Shown in pieces: positions 44,486-54,384 of a stretch of DNA of 64,000 nucleotides; position 1 is the stretch's first letter; the number at the start of each line of letters is the position of its first letter. The notes under the pieces are model-generated. The model worked only from the letters and a program-made list of their open reading frames with translations. It was not told where the DNA came from and searched no databases. The DNA is from an uncultured Flavobacteriales bacterium (GTDB lineage Bacteria; Bacteroidota; Bacteroidia; Flavobacteriales_G; Salibacteraceae). A program made the position numbers and the translations under genes. Location: NCBI GenBank assembly GCA_937121175.1, contig CAKZKD010000023.1, forward strand, positions 1 to 64,000, written 5' to 3'.

Positions 44486-45616
44486 ATGAGTAAAAGTTTA
44501 AAAATCCTGGCATTAGCCAGTTGGTATCCAAATGAAAAAGACCCTCAACAGGGAATTTTCATTAAACACCAACTTGAAGCTATAGGTAATCAGCACAAAG
44601 TTGACCTCCACACATTGCATGAATCTAAAATCCATTCGGAAACACGCATGCATAAAATAGAAGGTTTCACGCATTTTGAACATTTTTACTCAACACCAAA
44701 TGGCGTCTTCAAACAATTGAATTGGTATCGAAGATGGCTGAGTATTATAAACACGTTACAGAAAGGGGAATACGACCTATTGCATGTACATGTAGCCTAT
44801 CCTATTGGAATTATAGCCCTAAAAGTTCAAAATAAATTAGACATTCCATTATTGGTAAGTGAACATTGGTCTGGATACAATAACAGCATAGAATATTCCG
44901 GCCCTCTCAGAAAATTAATTACCGCTAAGCTAATGAACACAGCTTCCGAAATCATTGTTCAATCAGAGTTTTTAAAAACTATTATGACCCAAAATAGGCT
45001 ATTGGGTTCGTATAACGTAATTCCAAACATCGTTCATTTTACCGAATCTCTTGATAGTAAGAACCATCTCAATTCTGACAAAATTTTTATGAACATTGCG
45101 GACCATGTCGATTCAGATAAGAATATCTCAGGACTTCTTAAATCCTTTGCCAAAGCCAGTGAATCGAATAAAAACATTCATCTATTACAAATTGGTAATG
45201 GTCCTGATGAGGAGCGTTTAAAAAAACTAGCCACCGATCTTAATCTCAATGATCGGATAACATGGTTGGGTAGGTTGTCAAACGAAAAGGTGTTAATTCA
45301 GATCCACAAATGCGATTACGGGATAATAAATAGTAATCAAGAGACTTTTTCCGTAGTTACATTTGAATTCTTGGCCAGTAAAAAACCTATAATTATTACC
45401 GATTGTGGTGGCCCTATCGAATATCTACATAAAGGATTTGGAATTAAAACAGCCGTTGGAAATGAAGAAAAACTAAGTGAGGCTATTTTGGAAATGGCTG
45501 AACAAAAAGAAAACTTCGAAATGGATGATTTAGCCCAACAAGTACGTCAGCAATTTTCGGCAAAATCATTTATCGAAAAAATAAATATTGTGTACCAAAA
45601 CGCTTTGAGTCAATGA
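44486..45616 (+). CDS. GT4-family glycosyltransferase
   Basis: A 376-residue GT-B enzyme. It opens LKILALASWYPNEKDPQQGIFIKHQ, typical of capsule/exopolysaccharide GT4 transferases, with HVHVAYPIGIIAL and EHWSGYNNS in the acceptor half. The C-terminal donor half has QIGNGPDEERLKKLA and the ETFSVVTFEFLASKKPIIITDCGGP site. Its TGA overlaps the flippase ATG (ATGA). Sugar specificity unknown. Confidence 0.88.
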   Translation: MSKSLKILALASWYPNEKDPQQGIFIKHQLEAIGNQHKVDLHTLHESKIHSETRMHKIEGFTHFEHFYSTPNGVFKQLNWYRRWLSIINTLQKGEYDLLHVHVAYPIGIIALKVQNKLDIPLLVSEHWSGYNNSIEYSGPLRKLITAKLMNTASEIIVQSEFLKTIMTQNRLLGSYNVIPNIVHFTESLDSKNHLNSDKIFMNIADHVDSDKNISGLLKSFAKASESNKNIHLLQIGNGPDEERLKKLATDLNLNDRITWLGRLSNEKVLIQIHKCDYGIINSNQETFSVVTFEFLASKKPIIITDCGGPIEYLHKGFGIKTAVGNEEKLSEAILEMAEQKENFEMDDLAQQVRQQFSAKSFIEKINIVYQNALSQ

Positions 45617-46878
45617 TTTCTAAAATCATAGGAACAACTTTTTCACGTAGTTTAATCGCTGTTTTCGGATTGCTAATATTAATTCTGAACACTCGATATC
45701 TAGGCGCAGAAAAACTTGGGCAATTGGCAATTTACATTATTATTATTTCCGCTATTGTTCAAGTATCTGAATTTGTCGGTGGGCCTTCTTTGGTGTTTTT
45801 ACAAACTAAGTATTCTATCCGTCATTTACTTATCGCATCGTATGGGTGGTCGATTCTAGTTTCGCTAGTTTCTTGTGTTTTTCTTTATTTGACTGCAGGT
45901 TTCAACAATAGTCAATCCTGGATTATTTCAGCAATTATTTTTTTACAATCATTGAATCATGTCCATCTTCATTTATTAGTAGGAAAAGAACACATTAAAG
46001 GATATAATCTTTCATCACTTATGCTGTCTTTGGTCATTGTTTGTGGAATCGCCTATTCATACATCAGTTTGGAAAAAGCAGACGTTATCGACTATCTAAA
46101 AATCTACTTCTTCGCGTTAAGCCTTTCCTTGATTATAAGTTCATGGTTTGTTCTCAGAATTCCTTCATCAATTACCACAACTTATAGCCTGAAATTAATG
46201 TTGAAGGAAATTTTAAATTACGGTGCAATTATTCAAATAACCAATCTTCTTCAATTTGGAGTGTACCGATTAAACTATTTAATTTTAGAAGGCTTTACTT
46301 CAACGGCTAATTTAGGAATCTATTCAGTGGGTAATCAGCTAAGTGAAAAAGCACTTGTTCCCGGCAATGCAATTAGCCTAGTTCAATATTCCAGTATTGC
46401 AAACACACCCGACAAAAACAAATCAATTCCATTGACTTTTAAGATGATTATCCTAAGTGGAGGCATTACACTTTTTACAATTTTACTCTTGTTGGTTACA
46501 CCTAGTCAATGGTTTTCATTTATTTTGGGAACCGAATTCAAGCCAATTAGCGGGCTGTTCATGTATTTAGCTCCAGGAGTTTTTGCCTTGTCCATTTCAG
46601 TTATTTATAGTCATTACTTTGCTGGTTTAGGACTGTACCGAAACAATTTAATTTCAAGCGGATTAGGACTTATATTGACCATCGTACTAAGTTATTTACT
46701 TATACCAAAACACGGAATGAAGGGTGCAGCATTAGCTTCGTCATTTGTTTTTATTGGTCAAACAATAATTCAAATCTATTTCTTTAAGAACGAGACTAAA
46801 TTGAGCTGGCGTGGAATACTCAAAGGTCACAAGAATGCTATAAGTTATTACTTTACCAAACTTTTTAGAAGAAAATAA
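45613..46878 (+). CDS. Polysaccharide flippase (Wzx/MviN superfamily)
   Basis: A 421-residue protein with about 12 membrane segments, beginning SKIIGTTFSRSLIAVFGLLILILNTRYLGAE, the usual flippase N-terminus. It is shorter than the other flippase in this window. It overlaps GT4 by 4 bases and asnB by one base. It probably exports the lipid-linked product of this three-gene unit. Confidence 0.82.
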   Translation: MISKIIGTTFSRSLIAVFGLLILILNTRYLGAEKLGQLAIYIIIISAIVQVSEFVGGPSLVFLQTKYSIRHLLIASYGWSILVSLVSCVFLYLTAGFNNSQSWIISAIIFLQSLNHVHLHLLVGKEHIKGYNLSSLMLSLVIVCGIAYSYISLEKADVIDYLKIYFFALSLSLIISSWFVLRIPSSITTTYSLKLMLKEILNYGAIIQITNLLQFGVYRLNYLILEGFTSTANLGIYSVGNQLSEKALVPGNAISLVQYSSIANTPDKNKSIPLTFKMIILSGGITLFTILLLLVTPSQWFSFILGTEFKPISGLFMYLAPGVFALSISVIYSHYFAGLGLYRNNLISSGLGLILTIVLSYLLIPKHGMKGAALASSFVFIGQTIIQIYFFKNETKLSWRGILKGHKNAISYYFTKLFRRK

Positions 46879-48749
46879 TGTGCGGTATTAGTGGTATAGT
46901 ACTCAATGGTGAAATTCCATTCAAGGAAATCGAACATGAGGTTCACCAGATGAATGAACTGCAGAAGCATCGAGGACCAGACAATGAAGGCATTTTAGTT
47001 TTTAATTCTGAAGGTGAAGTAGTTTCTCAGAATGAAGCAGTTGGACGAGTGGGATTTGGCCATCGTCGGCTTTCAATTATCGATCTTTCTCCAGAAGCAA
47101 ACCAACCCATGTTTGATGAATCAAAAAGTCATAGCATCATTTTTAATGGAGAAATATTCAACTACATTGAAATTAGAAATGAACTCTTAGCTGCAGGAAT
47201 TTCTTTTCAAACACAATCAGACACTGAAGTTATGCTGAAAGGCTACCTTCATTGGGGGACATCCTTTTATGAGAAAATTGAAGGAATGTGGGCATTTGCT
47301 ATGTACGACATTGCAAAAAATACAATCGTCCTAAGTCGCGACCGCACTGGCGTTAAACCTCTATTTTATACCCACGATAAGAAAGGTTTTCGTTTTGCAT
47401 CAGAAATTAAGGCTTTGCTTCCGTTCACATCCAACGATGTACATCTTGAATCGCTCCAAAAGTTCATCTCCAAAAATCAATTTCAATTTGGTACGGATAC
47501 TTTCTTTTCTGAAATTCAAGAATTAAAACCAGGTTACGAACTACGTGTAAACCCTAAAACGCTCCAAACCACAATTTCAGCTTACTTTAATCCCTACGAT
47601 GTACTGGTGGATGAAAAAACATTTTCAAAATCTACCGATGAATTAAGCGAGGAGTTGCACGAAATTTTAACCAAAGTAATCCTACAACATTCAAGGTCAG
47701 ATGTTCCAGTGGGAAGTTGTCTAAGTGGTGGCCTAGATAGTTCCACGATAGTTGGATTGCTTAGGACCTTAGATCCTACAATTTCGATTCCAGTGTTTTC
47801 TGCTATTTTTAAGGAGAATGAAATTGATGAATCCGAATTGATTTCGGCATCAGTCCAAAAACACAACTTGGCTTTTAATCCAATAGAACCTACATCGGAG
47901 GAATTCCTAAAGACCCTGGAGAAAGTTGCTTACGCTCAAGAATTTCCGCTTATTTCTACCAGCACCTTTGCGCAGTACAAGGTGATGGAACGAGCTAGCC
48001 AGCTTGGAACGAAAGTATTAATCAACGGACAAGGAGCTGATGAGCTGTTGGGGGGATATTTCAAATATGGATTATTCCAACAGAAGCAGAATTTGTACAA
48101 ATTTCAGTTTTTGAAAGCCCAAAAAGGACCAGCAAATCTGAAACTTCAATTCAAATCGATGGCCAAAGACACTTTATCAAAGTTTGATGTTTTGGACTCA
48201 TTTTTCAAAAAAGACTTACAGTTCCTAAATTTGGAATTGAGACGAGGAAAGGAGGACAATTCGCAACCACTAGGCAACCTCAACGAATATTTATTGCATG
48301 ACTATTACAACGGCTTTCTAGCTGGACTACTTCGCGCGGAAGACCGAAACAGTATGAATTTTTCGATTGAATCAAGAGTTCCATTTGCTAGTAGTCACAA
48401 ATTGGCTCAATGGGCATTTGGACTTCCTTCCAAACACAAGTTCAATCAAAAAATTAATAAACCACTTTTGAGAAACATGCTGACTAAATACGATATTATC
48501 CCAAAATCAATTTTAGCTAAAGAAAATAAACTTGGATTTAGCACTCCAATGAATCAATGGTTGTATAACAACCATGAAGAATTAATTCAATACATTGATT
48601 ACATCCCAATTGAATTTTGCGATACTAAAAAACTAAAATCAAGCCTTCATTCGCAAATGATAAATAACAACAGTTTTATTGAAGAAAAACCATCAACTTT
48701 TAAATGGATTTCCTTAGGTATTTGGTTTAAAGTTTTCAAAAACCGCTAA
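46878..48749 (+). CDS. asnB: Glutamine-dependent asparagine synthase-type amidotransferase
   Basis: A 623-residue enzyme with an N-terminal class II glutaminase domain, catalytic Cys2 in MCGISGIVL, RGPDNEG, FGHRRLSIID and FNGEIFNY. A C-terminal AMP-forming synthase domain follows, with PP-loop SCLSGGLDSSTIVG. The length fits AsnB. Because it is translationally coupled to a GT4 and a flippase, it may instead amidate a sugar acid, as AsnB-like proteins in O-antigen loci do. Both remain possible. Confidence 0.85.
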   Translation: MCGISGIVLNGEIPFKEIEHEVHQMNELQKHRGPDNEGILVFNSEGEVVSQNEAVGRVGFGHRRLSIIDLSPEANQPMFDESKSHSIIFNGEIFNYIEIRNELLAAGISFQTQSDTEVMLKGYLHWGTSFYEKIEGMWAFAMYDIAKNTIVLSRDRTGVKPLFYTHDKKGFRFASEIKALLPFTSNDVHLESLQKFISKNQFQFGTDTFFSEIQELKPGYELRVNPKTLQTTISAYFNPYDVLVDEKTFSKSTDELSEELHEILTKVILQHSRSDVPVGSCLSGGLDSSTIVGLLRTLDPTISIPVFSAIFKENEIDESELISASVQKHNLAFNPIEPTSEEFLKTLEKVAYAQEFPLISTSTFAQYKVMERASQLGTKVLINGQGADELLGGYFKYGLFQQKQNLYKFQFLKAQKGPANLKLQFKSMAKDTLSKFDVLDSFFKKDLQFLNLELRRGKEDNSQPLGNLNEYLLHDYYNGFLAGLLRAEDRNSMNFSIESRVPFASSHKLAQWAFGLPSKHKFNQKINKPLLRNMLTKYDIIPKSILAKENKLGFSTPMNQWLYNNHEELIQYIDYIPIEFCDTKKLKSSLHSQMINNNSFIEEKPSTFKWISLGIWFKVFKNR

Positions 48750-48808
48750 ATCAAACCAACCACTTATTAATTCCAGTTGTCTAAGTTGGAAAGTCAAGGT
48801 GCTTTGGT

Positions 48809-48816
48809 TAACTTTG
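48809..48816 (+). promoter_or_regulatory. -7 box (TAACTTTG) for the type IX-secreted protein
   Basis: A full TAnnTTTG match 50 bases before the ATG, with GTTG at 48785-48788 near the -33 position. Confidence 0.55.
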
Positions 48817-48866
48817 ACGGATTTTAAAATTTTCAGATAATTAATTATTAAAATAAATCACAGACT

Positions 48867-51800
48867 ATGAAAAAACGTTTAAGTCTAATTTCATGTATGT
48901 TCATCGCAGGGATAGGGGCAAATGCTCAAGTCTCGGAGGACGCAGCGAAAGACATTGCCTTTCCGGCATCTGTCGAAAAAACACTCCATGCCGATAAATA
49001 TGGAAGTATAAACACAAATCAAAACTCCTCGGTTTTATCGCCAAGTAAATTTGGCTCAAGAGCAAGTGCGTCCTCTAATGGAATCGTAATTGGAACTACC
49101 AAGTATGATTTAATGACAAACTCCTCTATCGACAATCGGTTCATCAGCAATCCAGATGGCACATTTTCTGCGGCATTTACGTTTGACAATGGAGCTGGAC
49201 CAGCCTATTTAACTAGAGGTACAGGTTATTTATATAATAATGGTAGTTCTTGGACAGTAAAAAATCCAACTGCAAGAATAGAGTCAGAACGTAATGGTTG
49301 GCCTTCAATTTTATACACCGGAAATGGTGACGAAATTGTTATTTCTCACTCTACAGACAGTGACCAATTGCTACTCAGTAAGCGTAGCTCTAAAGGTGCT
49401 GGTGCTTGGACGGAAATTAAAGATCCAACAGGTGCTCAAGTCGCTCCAAAAGTTGGTACCGGATATCTGATATGGCCAAGAGCCGTTGTAGGTGGACCTA
49501 ATAACAACACAATTCACTTGGTTGCTTTGACAGAACCTGTGCCTGTTCCGGGTGGAGCTGGTACTTTCCAAGGTGTTCCTGTTGAAGGTATGGATGGTGC
49601 ATTAGTGTATAGCCGTTCTGATGATGGCGGAAACACTTGGACCGTAAAAAACAAAATTATTAAAGGTATTGATGCTAGTGCTTATACTGGTATCAATGGT
49701 GATTCATACGCAATTACAGCCAAAGGAAATACGGTAGCAATTGCAGTATTTGAACGTTTTGGTGATGTTCGCGTAGTAAAATCCAATGATAATGGTAGAT
49801 CATGGAGTACTCACATTCCTTTGGACTATGAGAACGATGCTTTCACTTTAGGTGATTTTGCAATTCTTGATACTCCAACAACCTGCGATCAAAGTGGAGA
49901 TATTTTAATTGATAACAATGGAATGGTACATGTATTCTTCGGAACTTGGAGATGGAATGATGACGATCCAACAGATGGGCAATACAGTACTTTTCAATTA
50001 GCAAATGGTTTAGCTTATTGGAAAGAATCTTATGGTGATAACGGTTACCAACGTCTAATTGACAGAATTGACAGAAATGGCAATGGAGCTTTTGATTACA
50101 CAGGAGTTCCACAAAGCGGTTTTGATGCACTTACTGACTACGCGTCTAAGTCATTGACATCATTCCCTTCTGTAGGAATGAACACTGCTGGAGATATTTT
50201 CTTAAAATTCACTTTCTTAATGGAAGACGAAACCATTACTACAGGAAAACCTTACAACCTTAACAATAAGCATTTCAGACACGAATGGGTAACTCGTTCA
50301 AACGACGGTGGTTGCACTTGGTCTAACCCAGTTGATATTACGGACGCTGGTGCAGGAATTGAAGAGTGCGTTTACGGAGTAATTCCAAAGCACATTGACA
50401 GCAAGTTTCGAATGATTTACATGGAAGACGGAATTCCAGGTACATCAGTTGCTGGAGAAGAACATGCTGAAACTACCAATGAAATTGTATATATGGAAAT
50501 GGCGACCTCTGCAATATCTGGAGCAAAAGACATCTGCCTAACTGCAGTTTCTGGTTCAAGAGAAATTTGTGGTGGAGACACTGTGGAACTTAATGCTAGC
50601 GGAAGTTGCGGAAGTGCATATACTTGGAAAAATCAGGCTGGAACTACAATCGGAACTAGTGCAGTTGTTTCTGTTACTGCTCCCGGAACTTACACGTGTG
50701 ACATCATGACCCCATGTGGGCTTCAACAAGAAACAGTTGAAATGGTGACTCCGCAAAACGGTAATGGTCCAAAAATCGCTGTAACATCTTCAGTAGCTGA
50801 ATTATGTGCAAGTGGTTCTCAGGCAACTCTTAAAGTTACTAGTAATACTTTAGGTACTAATGGTTCTATTGTTTGGGACAGAGGTATTCCAAGTGCGATC
50901 GACACTTTCGTGATTACTTCTCCAGGTAATTATACAATTGAAGTTTCAAATTGCGGTGGAACTACAAGAGATACTATCACTATCGACACTGTGAGTGCTG
51001 TGAATACAGCTGTTCTTGGTAAAACTGCTATTTGCCCAGGTGAGCAATCAACTTTATCGGTTGCTGAAAACCCTGATGGTACATATACATGGAAGGATGG
51101 AAGCGGTGCTACTATTTCTTCTACAAGAACGGTTAATGTTAACGCTACAGGAACCTACACTGTAGATGTAACTGCCTGCAATGGATCTTTGACAGGAACA
51201 AATTCCATTTCTATTGTTGCAGAACCTGCTCCTACGGCAGCAATTTCGGTTGTTGGTGGAGGTGCTCCAGAAGCATGTATTGACCCGGATGGTTCAATTG
51301 ATCTGCAAGTGGCGGCTCAAATTGGCGCAACATTTAAATGGAGCAATAATGAAACTGGACGAGCTATTAGTCTTTCCACTGCAACCGTCGGTACACAGCC
51401 AGTTGAAGTAACTTCATACAACTCTTGTGGTGATTCTGTTTCAGCTAATATTAGTGTTGAAATATTCCCATTACCTGCTGCTCCAAGTATTACTGAAAGT
51501 AATGCTGTTTTAACTGCTAATCAGACAGCAGGTGTTGAGTGGTTCGTTAGAGATAGAAATGGAAGATACACTACTACAAACCAAACAGGAGCTGTATTCA
51601 CTATTAAGCCTGAAGATTACAGAAGAGGTGATAAATTTGCTGCAAGGGTTACTGACCCAACTACAGGATGTACATCTGATTACACAGTGTATGAAGAATA
51701 TACTGTTAATGTGTTCAACTTGAATGAAGTTGGAGAAAGTATATCCATCTTCCCTAATCCAAATTCTGGTGAATTCTCAATAAACTTCGAAGCTTTTACT

Positions 51801-51983
51801 GGTAAAAAATCAGTTGAGTTAAGTATCAACAATAACGTTGGTCAAGTAGTTTATGAAAGCAAAGTTGATTTTTCTGGAAGTCATTCAGAGCCAGTGAGTC
51901 TTAAAGGTCTTGACAAAGGCGTTTACTTCTTGAATGTTTCTGATGGTTCGGAGCAATCAACACACAGAATTGTGGTTCAATAG
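48867..51983 (+). CDS. Type IX-secreted protein with BNR-like propeller and sorting domain
   Basis: A 1038-residue secreted protein: signal peptide MKKRLSLISCMFIAGIGANAQ. An N-terminal region to about residue 565 has Asp-box-like repeats such as SRSDDGGNTWTVKNK, SNDNGRSWSTH and SNDGGCTWSNP, which suggest a sialidase-type beta-propeller. Several Ig-like segments with Cys pairs follow (AVSGSREICGGDTVELNASG, AICPGEQSTLSV). The end is a type A sorting domain (SISIFPNPNSGEFSINFEA to THRIVVQ). The product is thus exported by the type IX system and released or anchored at the cell surface. No sialidase catalytic residues could be assigned. It is monocistronic, with its own promoter and terminator. 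Confidence 0.88.
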   Translation: MKKRLSLISCMFIAGIGANAQVSEDAAKDIAFPASVEKTLHADKYGSINTNQNSSVLSPSKFGSRASASSNGIVIGTTKYDLMTNSSIDNRFISNPDGTFSAAFTFDNGAGPAYLTRGTGYLYNNGSSWTVKNPTARIESERNGWPSILYTGNGDEIVISHSTDSDQLLLSKRSSKGAGAWTEIKDPTGAQVAPKVGTGYLIWPRAVVGGPNNNTIHLVALTEPVPVPGGAGTFQGVPVEGMDGALVYSRSDDGGNTWTVKNKIIKGIDASAYTGINGDSYAITAKGNTVAIAVFERFGDVRVVKSNDNGRSWSTHIPLDYENDAFTLGDFAILDTPTTCDQSGDILIDNNGMVHVFFGTWRWNDDDPTDGQYSTFQLANGLAYWKESYGDNGYQRLIDRIDRNGNGAFDYTGVPQSGFDALTDYASKSLTSFPSVGMNTAGDIFLKFTFLMEDETITTGKPYNLNNKHFRHEWVTRSNDGGCTWSNPVDITDAGAGIEECVYGVIPKHIDSKFRMIYMEDGIPGTSVAGEEHAETTNEIVYMEMATSAISGAKDICLTAVSGSREICGGDTVELNASGSCGSAYTWKNQAGTTIGTSAVVSVTAPGTYTCDIMTPCGLQQETVEMVTPQNGNGPKIAVTSSVAELCASGSQATLKVTSNTLGTNGSIVWDRGIPSAIDTFVITSPGNYTIEVSNCGGTTRDTITIDTVSAVNTAVLGKTAICPGEQSTLSVAENPDGTYTWKDGSGATISSTRTVNVNATGTYTVDVTACNGSLTGTNSISIVAEPAPTAAISVVGGGAPEACIDPDGSIDLQVAAQIGATFKWSNNETGRAISLSTATVGTQPVEVTSYNSCGDSVSANISVEIFPLPAAPSITESNAVLTANQTAGVEWFVRDRNGRYTTTNQTGAVFTIKPEDYRRGDKFAARVTDPTTGCTSDYTVYEEYTVNVFNLNEVGESISIFPNPNSGEFSINFEAFTGKKSVELSINNNVGQVVYESKVDFSGSHSEPVSLKGLDKGVYFLNVSDGSEQSTHRIVVQ

Positions 51984-52003
51984 AATAATTAATATCTGAG
52001 ATT

Positions 52004-52034
52004 AAAAAAAGCCCCTTAATTGGGGCTTTTTTTT
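52004..52034 (+). terminator. Strong rho-independent terminator
   Basis: Twelve-base-pair stem AAAAAAAGCCCC / GGGGCTTTTTTT with loop TTAATT, running into a T8 tract. It lies 20 bases after the stop of the type IX-secreted protein. The A/T symmetry lets it work on both strands, so it also insulates bshB1. Confidence 0.92.
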
Positions 52035-52076
52035 GCTTTAATCTTTAGGATTCAAATTGTGAATGGCCTTTGTTTG

Positions 52077-52778
52077 TTATTTAAGGCTGAAGATATCGTT
52101 AACTCCAACTGGTCTTTCGGTTGTAAATCCTTCGCCAAATTCCGCACCAATCATTCTCCCAAACTCTCTTGCTCTTGATTCCAAGAACTGGATAAACTCT
52201 TTAGAACTGATCGGCGAATTTGGCTCATCTGACTCTGGGTTATAGAATTGGCTTGAATACGCCAAGATAGATTTCATCTTTTGATCCCAGTGCTCGGAAA
52301 TATCAACCACAAAGTCAGGGTTGATATTTCTATCTTGGATGTAATGGTAAACTGAATTGGGTCGCCACGGCTCTTGATTGGTATCTATTCGTACTAATCC
52401 AGATAAAAAGCATGCGCGTGAAACCAGCTCTGAGCCTCTTCCGTGATCAGGATGCCTATCTTGAATAGCGTTTGCAAAAACTACATTAGGCTGATACTTG
52501 CGAATTGCCTCAACAACTTTTAAAAGCTGTGCTTCTTCAACTTCAAAAAAACCATCTTTCAATTTTAAGTTTTCTCTACAATCCAGTTTCATCATCTCTG
52601 CGGCATTCGTCGCTTCTTGTAATCTTAGTGCCGCACTTCCTCTTGTTCCCAGCTCTCCTTGAGTCAAATCGACTATTCCAGTTTTATACCCCGCTTTTTT
52701 GTGCTTTATTAATGTTCCTGATGCAGCCAATTCAACATCATCAGGGTGGGCGCCTATGGCTAGAATATCTATTTTCAT
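52077..52778 (-). CDS. bshB1: Bacillithiol biosynthesis deacetylase BshB1
   Basis: A LmbE-family zinc deacetylase that removes the acetyl group from GlcNAc-malate in bacillithiol synthesis. I use ATG 52778 (MKIDILAIGAHPDDVELAASG); an upstream TTG lengthens the protein without sense. Zinc ligands are in AHPDDVE and DRHPDHGRGSEL, and ELGTRGSAALRLQEA is the BshB1 signature. Length (233) is normal. It is divergent from ccmB. Low-molecular-weight thiols matter for thiol redox state, but no direct link to the neighbouring cytochrome genes is shown. Confidence 0.93.
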   Translation of the reverse strand: MKIDILAIGAHPDDVELAASGTLIKHKKAGYKTGIVDLTQGELGTRGSAALRLQEATNAAEMMKLDCRENLKLKDGFFEVEEAQLLKVVEAIRKYQPNVVFANAIQDRHPDHGRGSELVSRACFLSGLVRIDTNQEPWRPNSVYHYIQDRNINPDFVVDISEHWDQKMKSILAYSSQFYNPESDEPNSPISSKEFIQFLESRAREFGRMIGAEFGEGFTTERPVGVNDIFSLK

Positions 52779-52841
52779 ACTGAAGTACGTTTCTACGATT
52801 AACTTTGCAAAAGTGATGAAATATTTATTATCGTAAGCAAA

Positions 52842-53501
52842 GTGCAATATTCAAGAATCAAATCATTGGTCTCAAAGGAATTACTGCTGGATTGGAAAGC
52901 TAAAAACAGTCTAGCCGGAATTCTGATTTATGTTGCAAGTACCGTATTTGTTTGTTACCTCTCTTTTCAACACATTGTTGAACCCAAAACCTTTAACGCC
53001 TTGTTATGGATTATCATTTTGTTTACAACTGTAAATAGTATTACCAAAAATTTCGCTCAAGAATCTGATAATCGGTTGTTGTATTTATACACGCTGGCCA
53101 ATCCGAAAGAAATTATCCTTAGTAAGATGATTTACAACACTATTCTTTTATTGATTCTTTCACTAATCACCTATGGGGCATATACTCTTCTACTTGGCAA
53201 CCCAATTCAAAATCAATTGGGTTTTCTCGCTACCTTGGTTATTGGCGCAATTGGTTTATCGGTTACTTTAACACTAATGGCGGCTATTGCTTCCAAATCT
53301 TCCAACAGCTCTACCCTCATGGCCATTTTAAGTTTCCCTGTTATTCTTCCATTTTTAATAACGCTAATAGCCCTTTCATTGAATTTTGTGGAAGGCACGA
53401 ACCCAGGTCAAAATTTCAACTATTTTATGTCTTTAGGAGGTATTATTGTAATAGGCATCACAATGGCTTACCTTTTATTTCCATACCTTTGGCGCGACTA
53501 A
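52842..53501 (+). CDS. ccmB: Haem exporter protein CcmB
   Basis: A 219-residue membrane protein with six hydrophobic segments, the permease that pairs with the CcmA ATPase in cytochrome c maturation system I. The N-terminal SRIKSLVSKELLLDWKAKNSLAGILIYVASTVF and FAQESDNRLLYLYTLANPKEIILSK are family-like. The start is GTG 52842. No ccmA is present in the window. It opens the ccmB-C-D-E-F run, with 15 bases to ccmC. Confidence 0.9.
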   Translation: MQYSRIKSLVSKELLLDWKAKNSLAGILIYVASTVFVCYLSFQHIVEPKTFNALLWIIILFTTVNSITKNFAQESDNRLLYLYTLANPKEIILSKMIYNTILLLILSLITYGAYTLLLGNPIQNQLGFLATLVIGAIGLSVTLTLMAAIASKSSNSSTLMAILSFPVILPFLITLIALSLNFVEGTNPGQNFNYFMSLGGIIVIGITMAYLLFPYLWRD

Positions 53502-53516
53502 AAAATAGGTCAAAAA

Positions 53517-54179
53517 ATGGCTAAAAATTGGTGGAAAATAGCTGGGATTTTACTGGTTGCCTACAGCATTGTAGGTGGTTTTTTGATTCCCGTTCCAGAG
53601 ATGCCGATTCTGAACGAAACCATTCGAAACACTTACTTCCATATCCCGATGTGGTTTGCAATGATGGCCTTGCTTACCTACTCGCTTTTTAATTCAATTA
53701 AATTTTTGTCTGGGTTCGATTTGAGTCTGGACAATAAAGCAGACCAAAGTGTACAAGTATCGCTTTTTCTAGGTGCTTTGGGTTTACTTACAGGAATGCT
53801 TTGGGCGCAATTTACGTGGGGTAGTTTTTGGACAAACGACGTAAAGCTGAATGGAACTGCAATCTCCTTATTAACCTACTTTGCCTATGTGATTCTACGT
53901 GGTTCAATAGAAGATGAAAACAGAAAAGCTAAAGTTGCAGCGGTGTACAACATTTTTGCTTGGGTAATGATGATTGTATTTATTATGGTCATTCCTAGAA
54001 TGACGGATAGCTTGCACCCAGGAAACGGTGGAAATCCGGCTTTTGGGAGCTACGATATGGACAATACAATGCGTGCAGTTTTTTATCCTGCAGTAGTTGG
54101 TTGGATACTTATAGGGGCTTGGATTACAAACCTTAAAATTAGAATCAAGAATATTGAGAATAAACAGAATTATGCCTAG
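53517..54179 (+). CDS. ccmC: Haem-handling membrane protein CcmC
   Basis: CcmC presents haem to CcmE in the periplasm. The 220 residues have six membrane helices and the tryptophan-rich haem site as WAQFTWGSFWTNDVKLNG, somewhat different from the WGTWWVWD of proteobacteria. The two expected external His are candidates in YFHIPMWF and SLHPGNGG. It overlaps ccmD by 8 bases. Confidence 0.9.
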   Translation: MAKNWWKIAGILLVAYSIVGGFLIPVPEMPILNETIRNTYFHIPMWFAMMALLTYSLFNSIKFLSGFDLSLDNKADQSVQVSLFLGALGLLTGMLWAQFTWGSFWTNDVKLNGTAISLLTYFAYVILRGSIEDENRKAKVAAVYNIFAWVMMIVFIMVIPRMTDSLHPGNGGNPAFGSYDMDNTMRAVFYPAVVGWILIGAWITNLKIRIKNIENKQNYA

Positions 54180-54384
54180 AATTTACAAAGCTCTTATGTC
54201 CGCCCTGTTTCTATTTTGGGCTAATCTTATTTCCGCACAATCGGTTGAAATGGCGGATGGATTAAGGTCTGATGGAAAAATTTACGTGGTAGTTTTAGTT
54301 TTGTTAATCATTTTCATCGGTGTAGTTGTTTACTTATTTAGTATCGACAAAAAAGTTTCAAAACTAGAGGAGAAAGTTAAGTAA
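54172..54384 (+). CDS. ccmD: CcmD-family small membrane protein
   Basis: A 70-residue protein starting MPRIYKALMSALF, with a signal-like first hydrophobic stretch. SVEMADGLRSDGKIYVVVLVLLIIFIGVVVYLFSIDKKV follows, a single C-terminal membrane helix and charged tail. In other organisms CcmD stabilises CcmC and releases haem-loaded CcmE. Position between ccmC and ccmE, each overlapping, supports the call. I chose ATG 54172 over the upstream alternative because it overlaps the ccmC stop. Confidence 0.82.
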   Translation: MPRIYKALMSALFLFWANLISAQSVEMADGLRSDGKIYVVVLVLLIIFIGVVVYLFSIDKKVSKLEEKVK

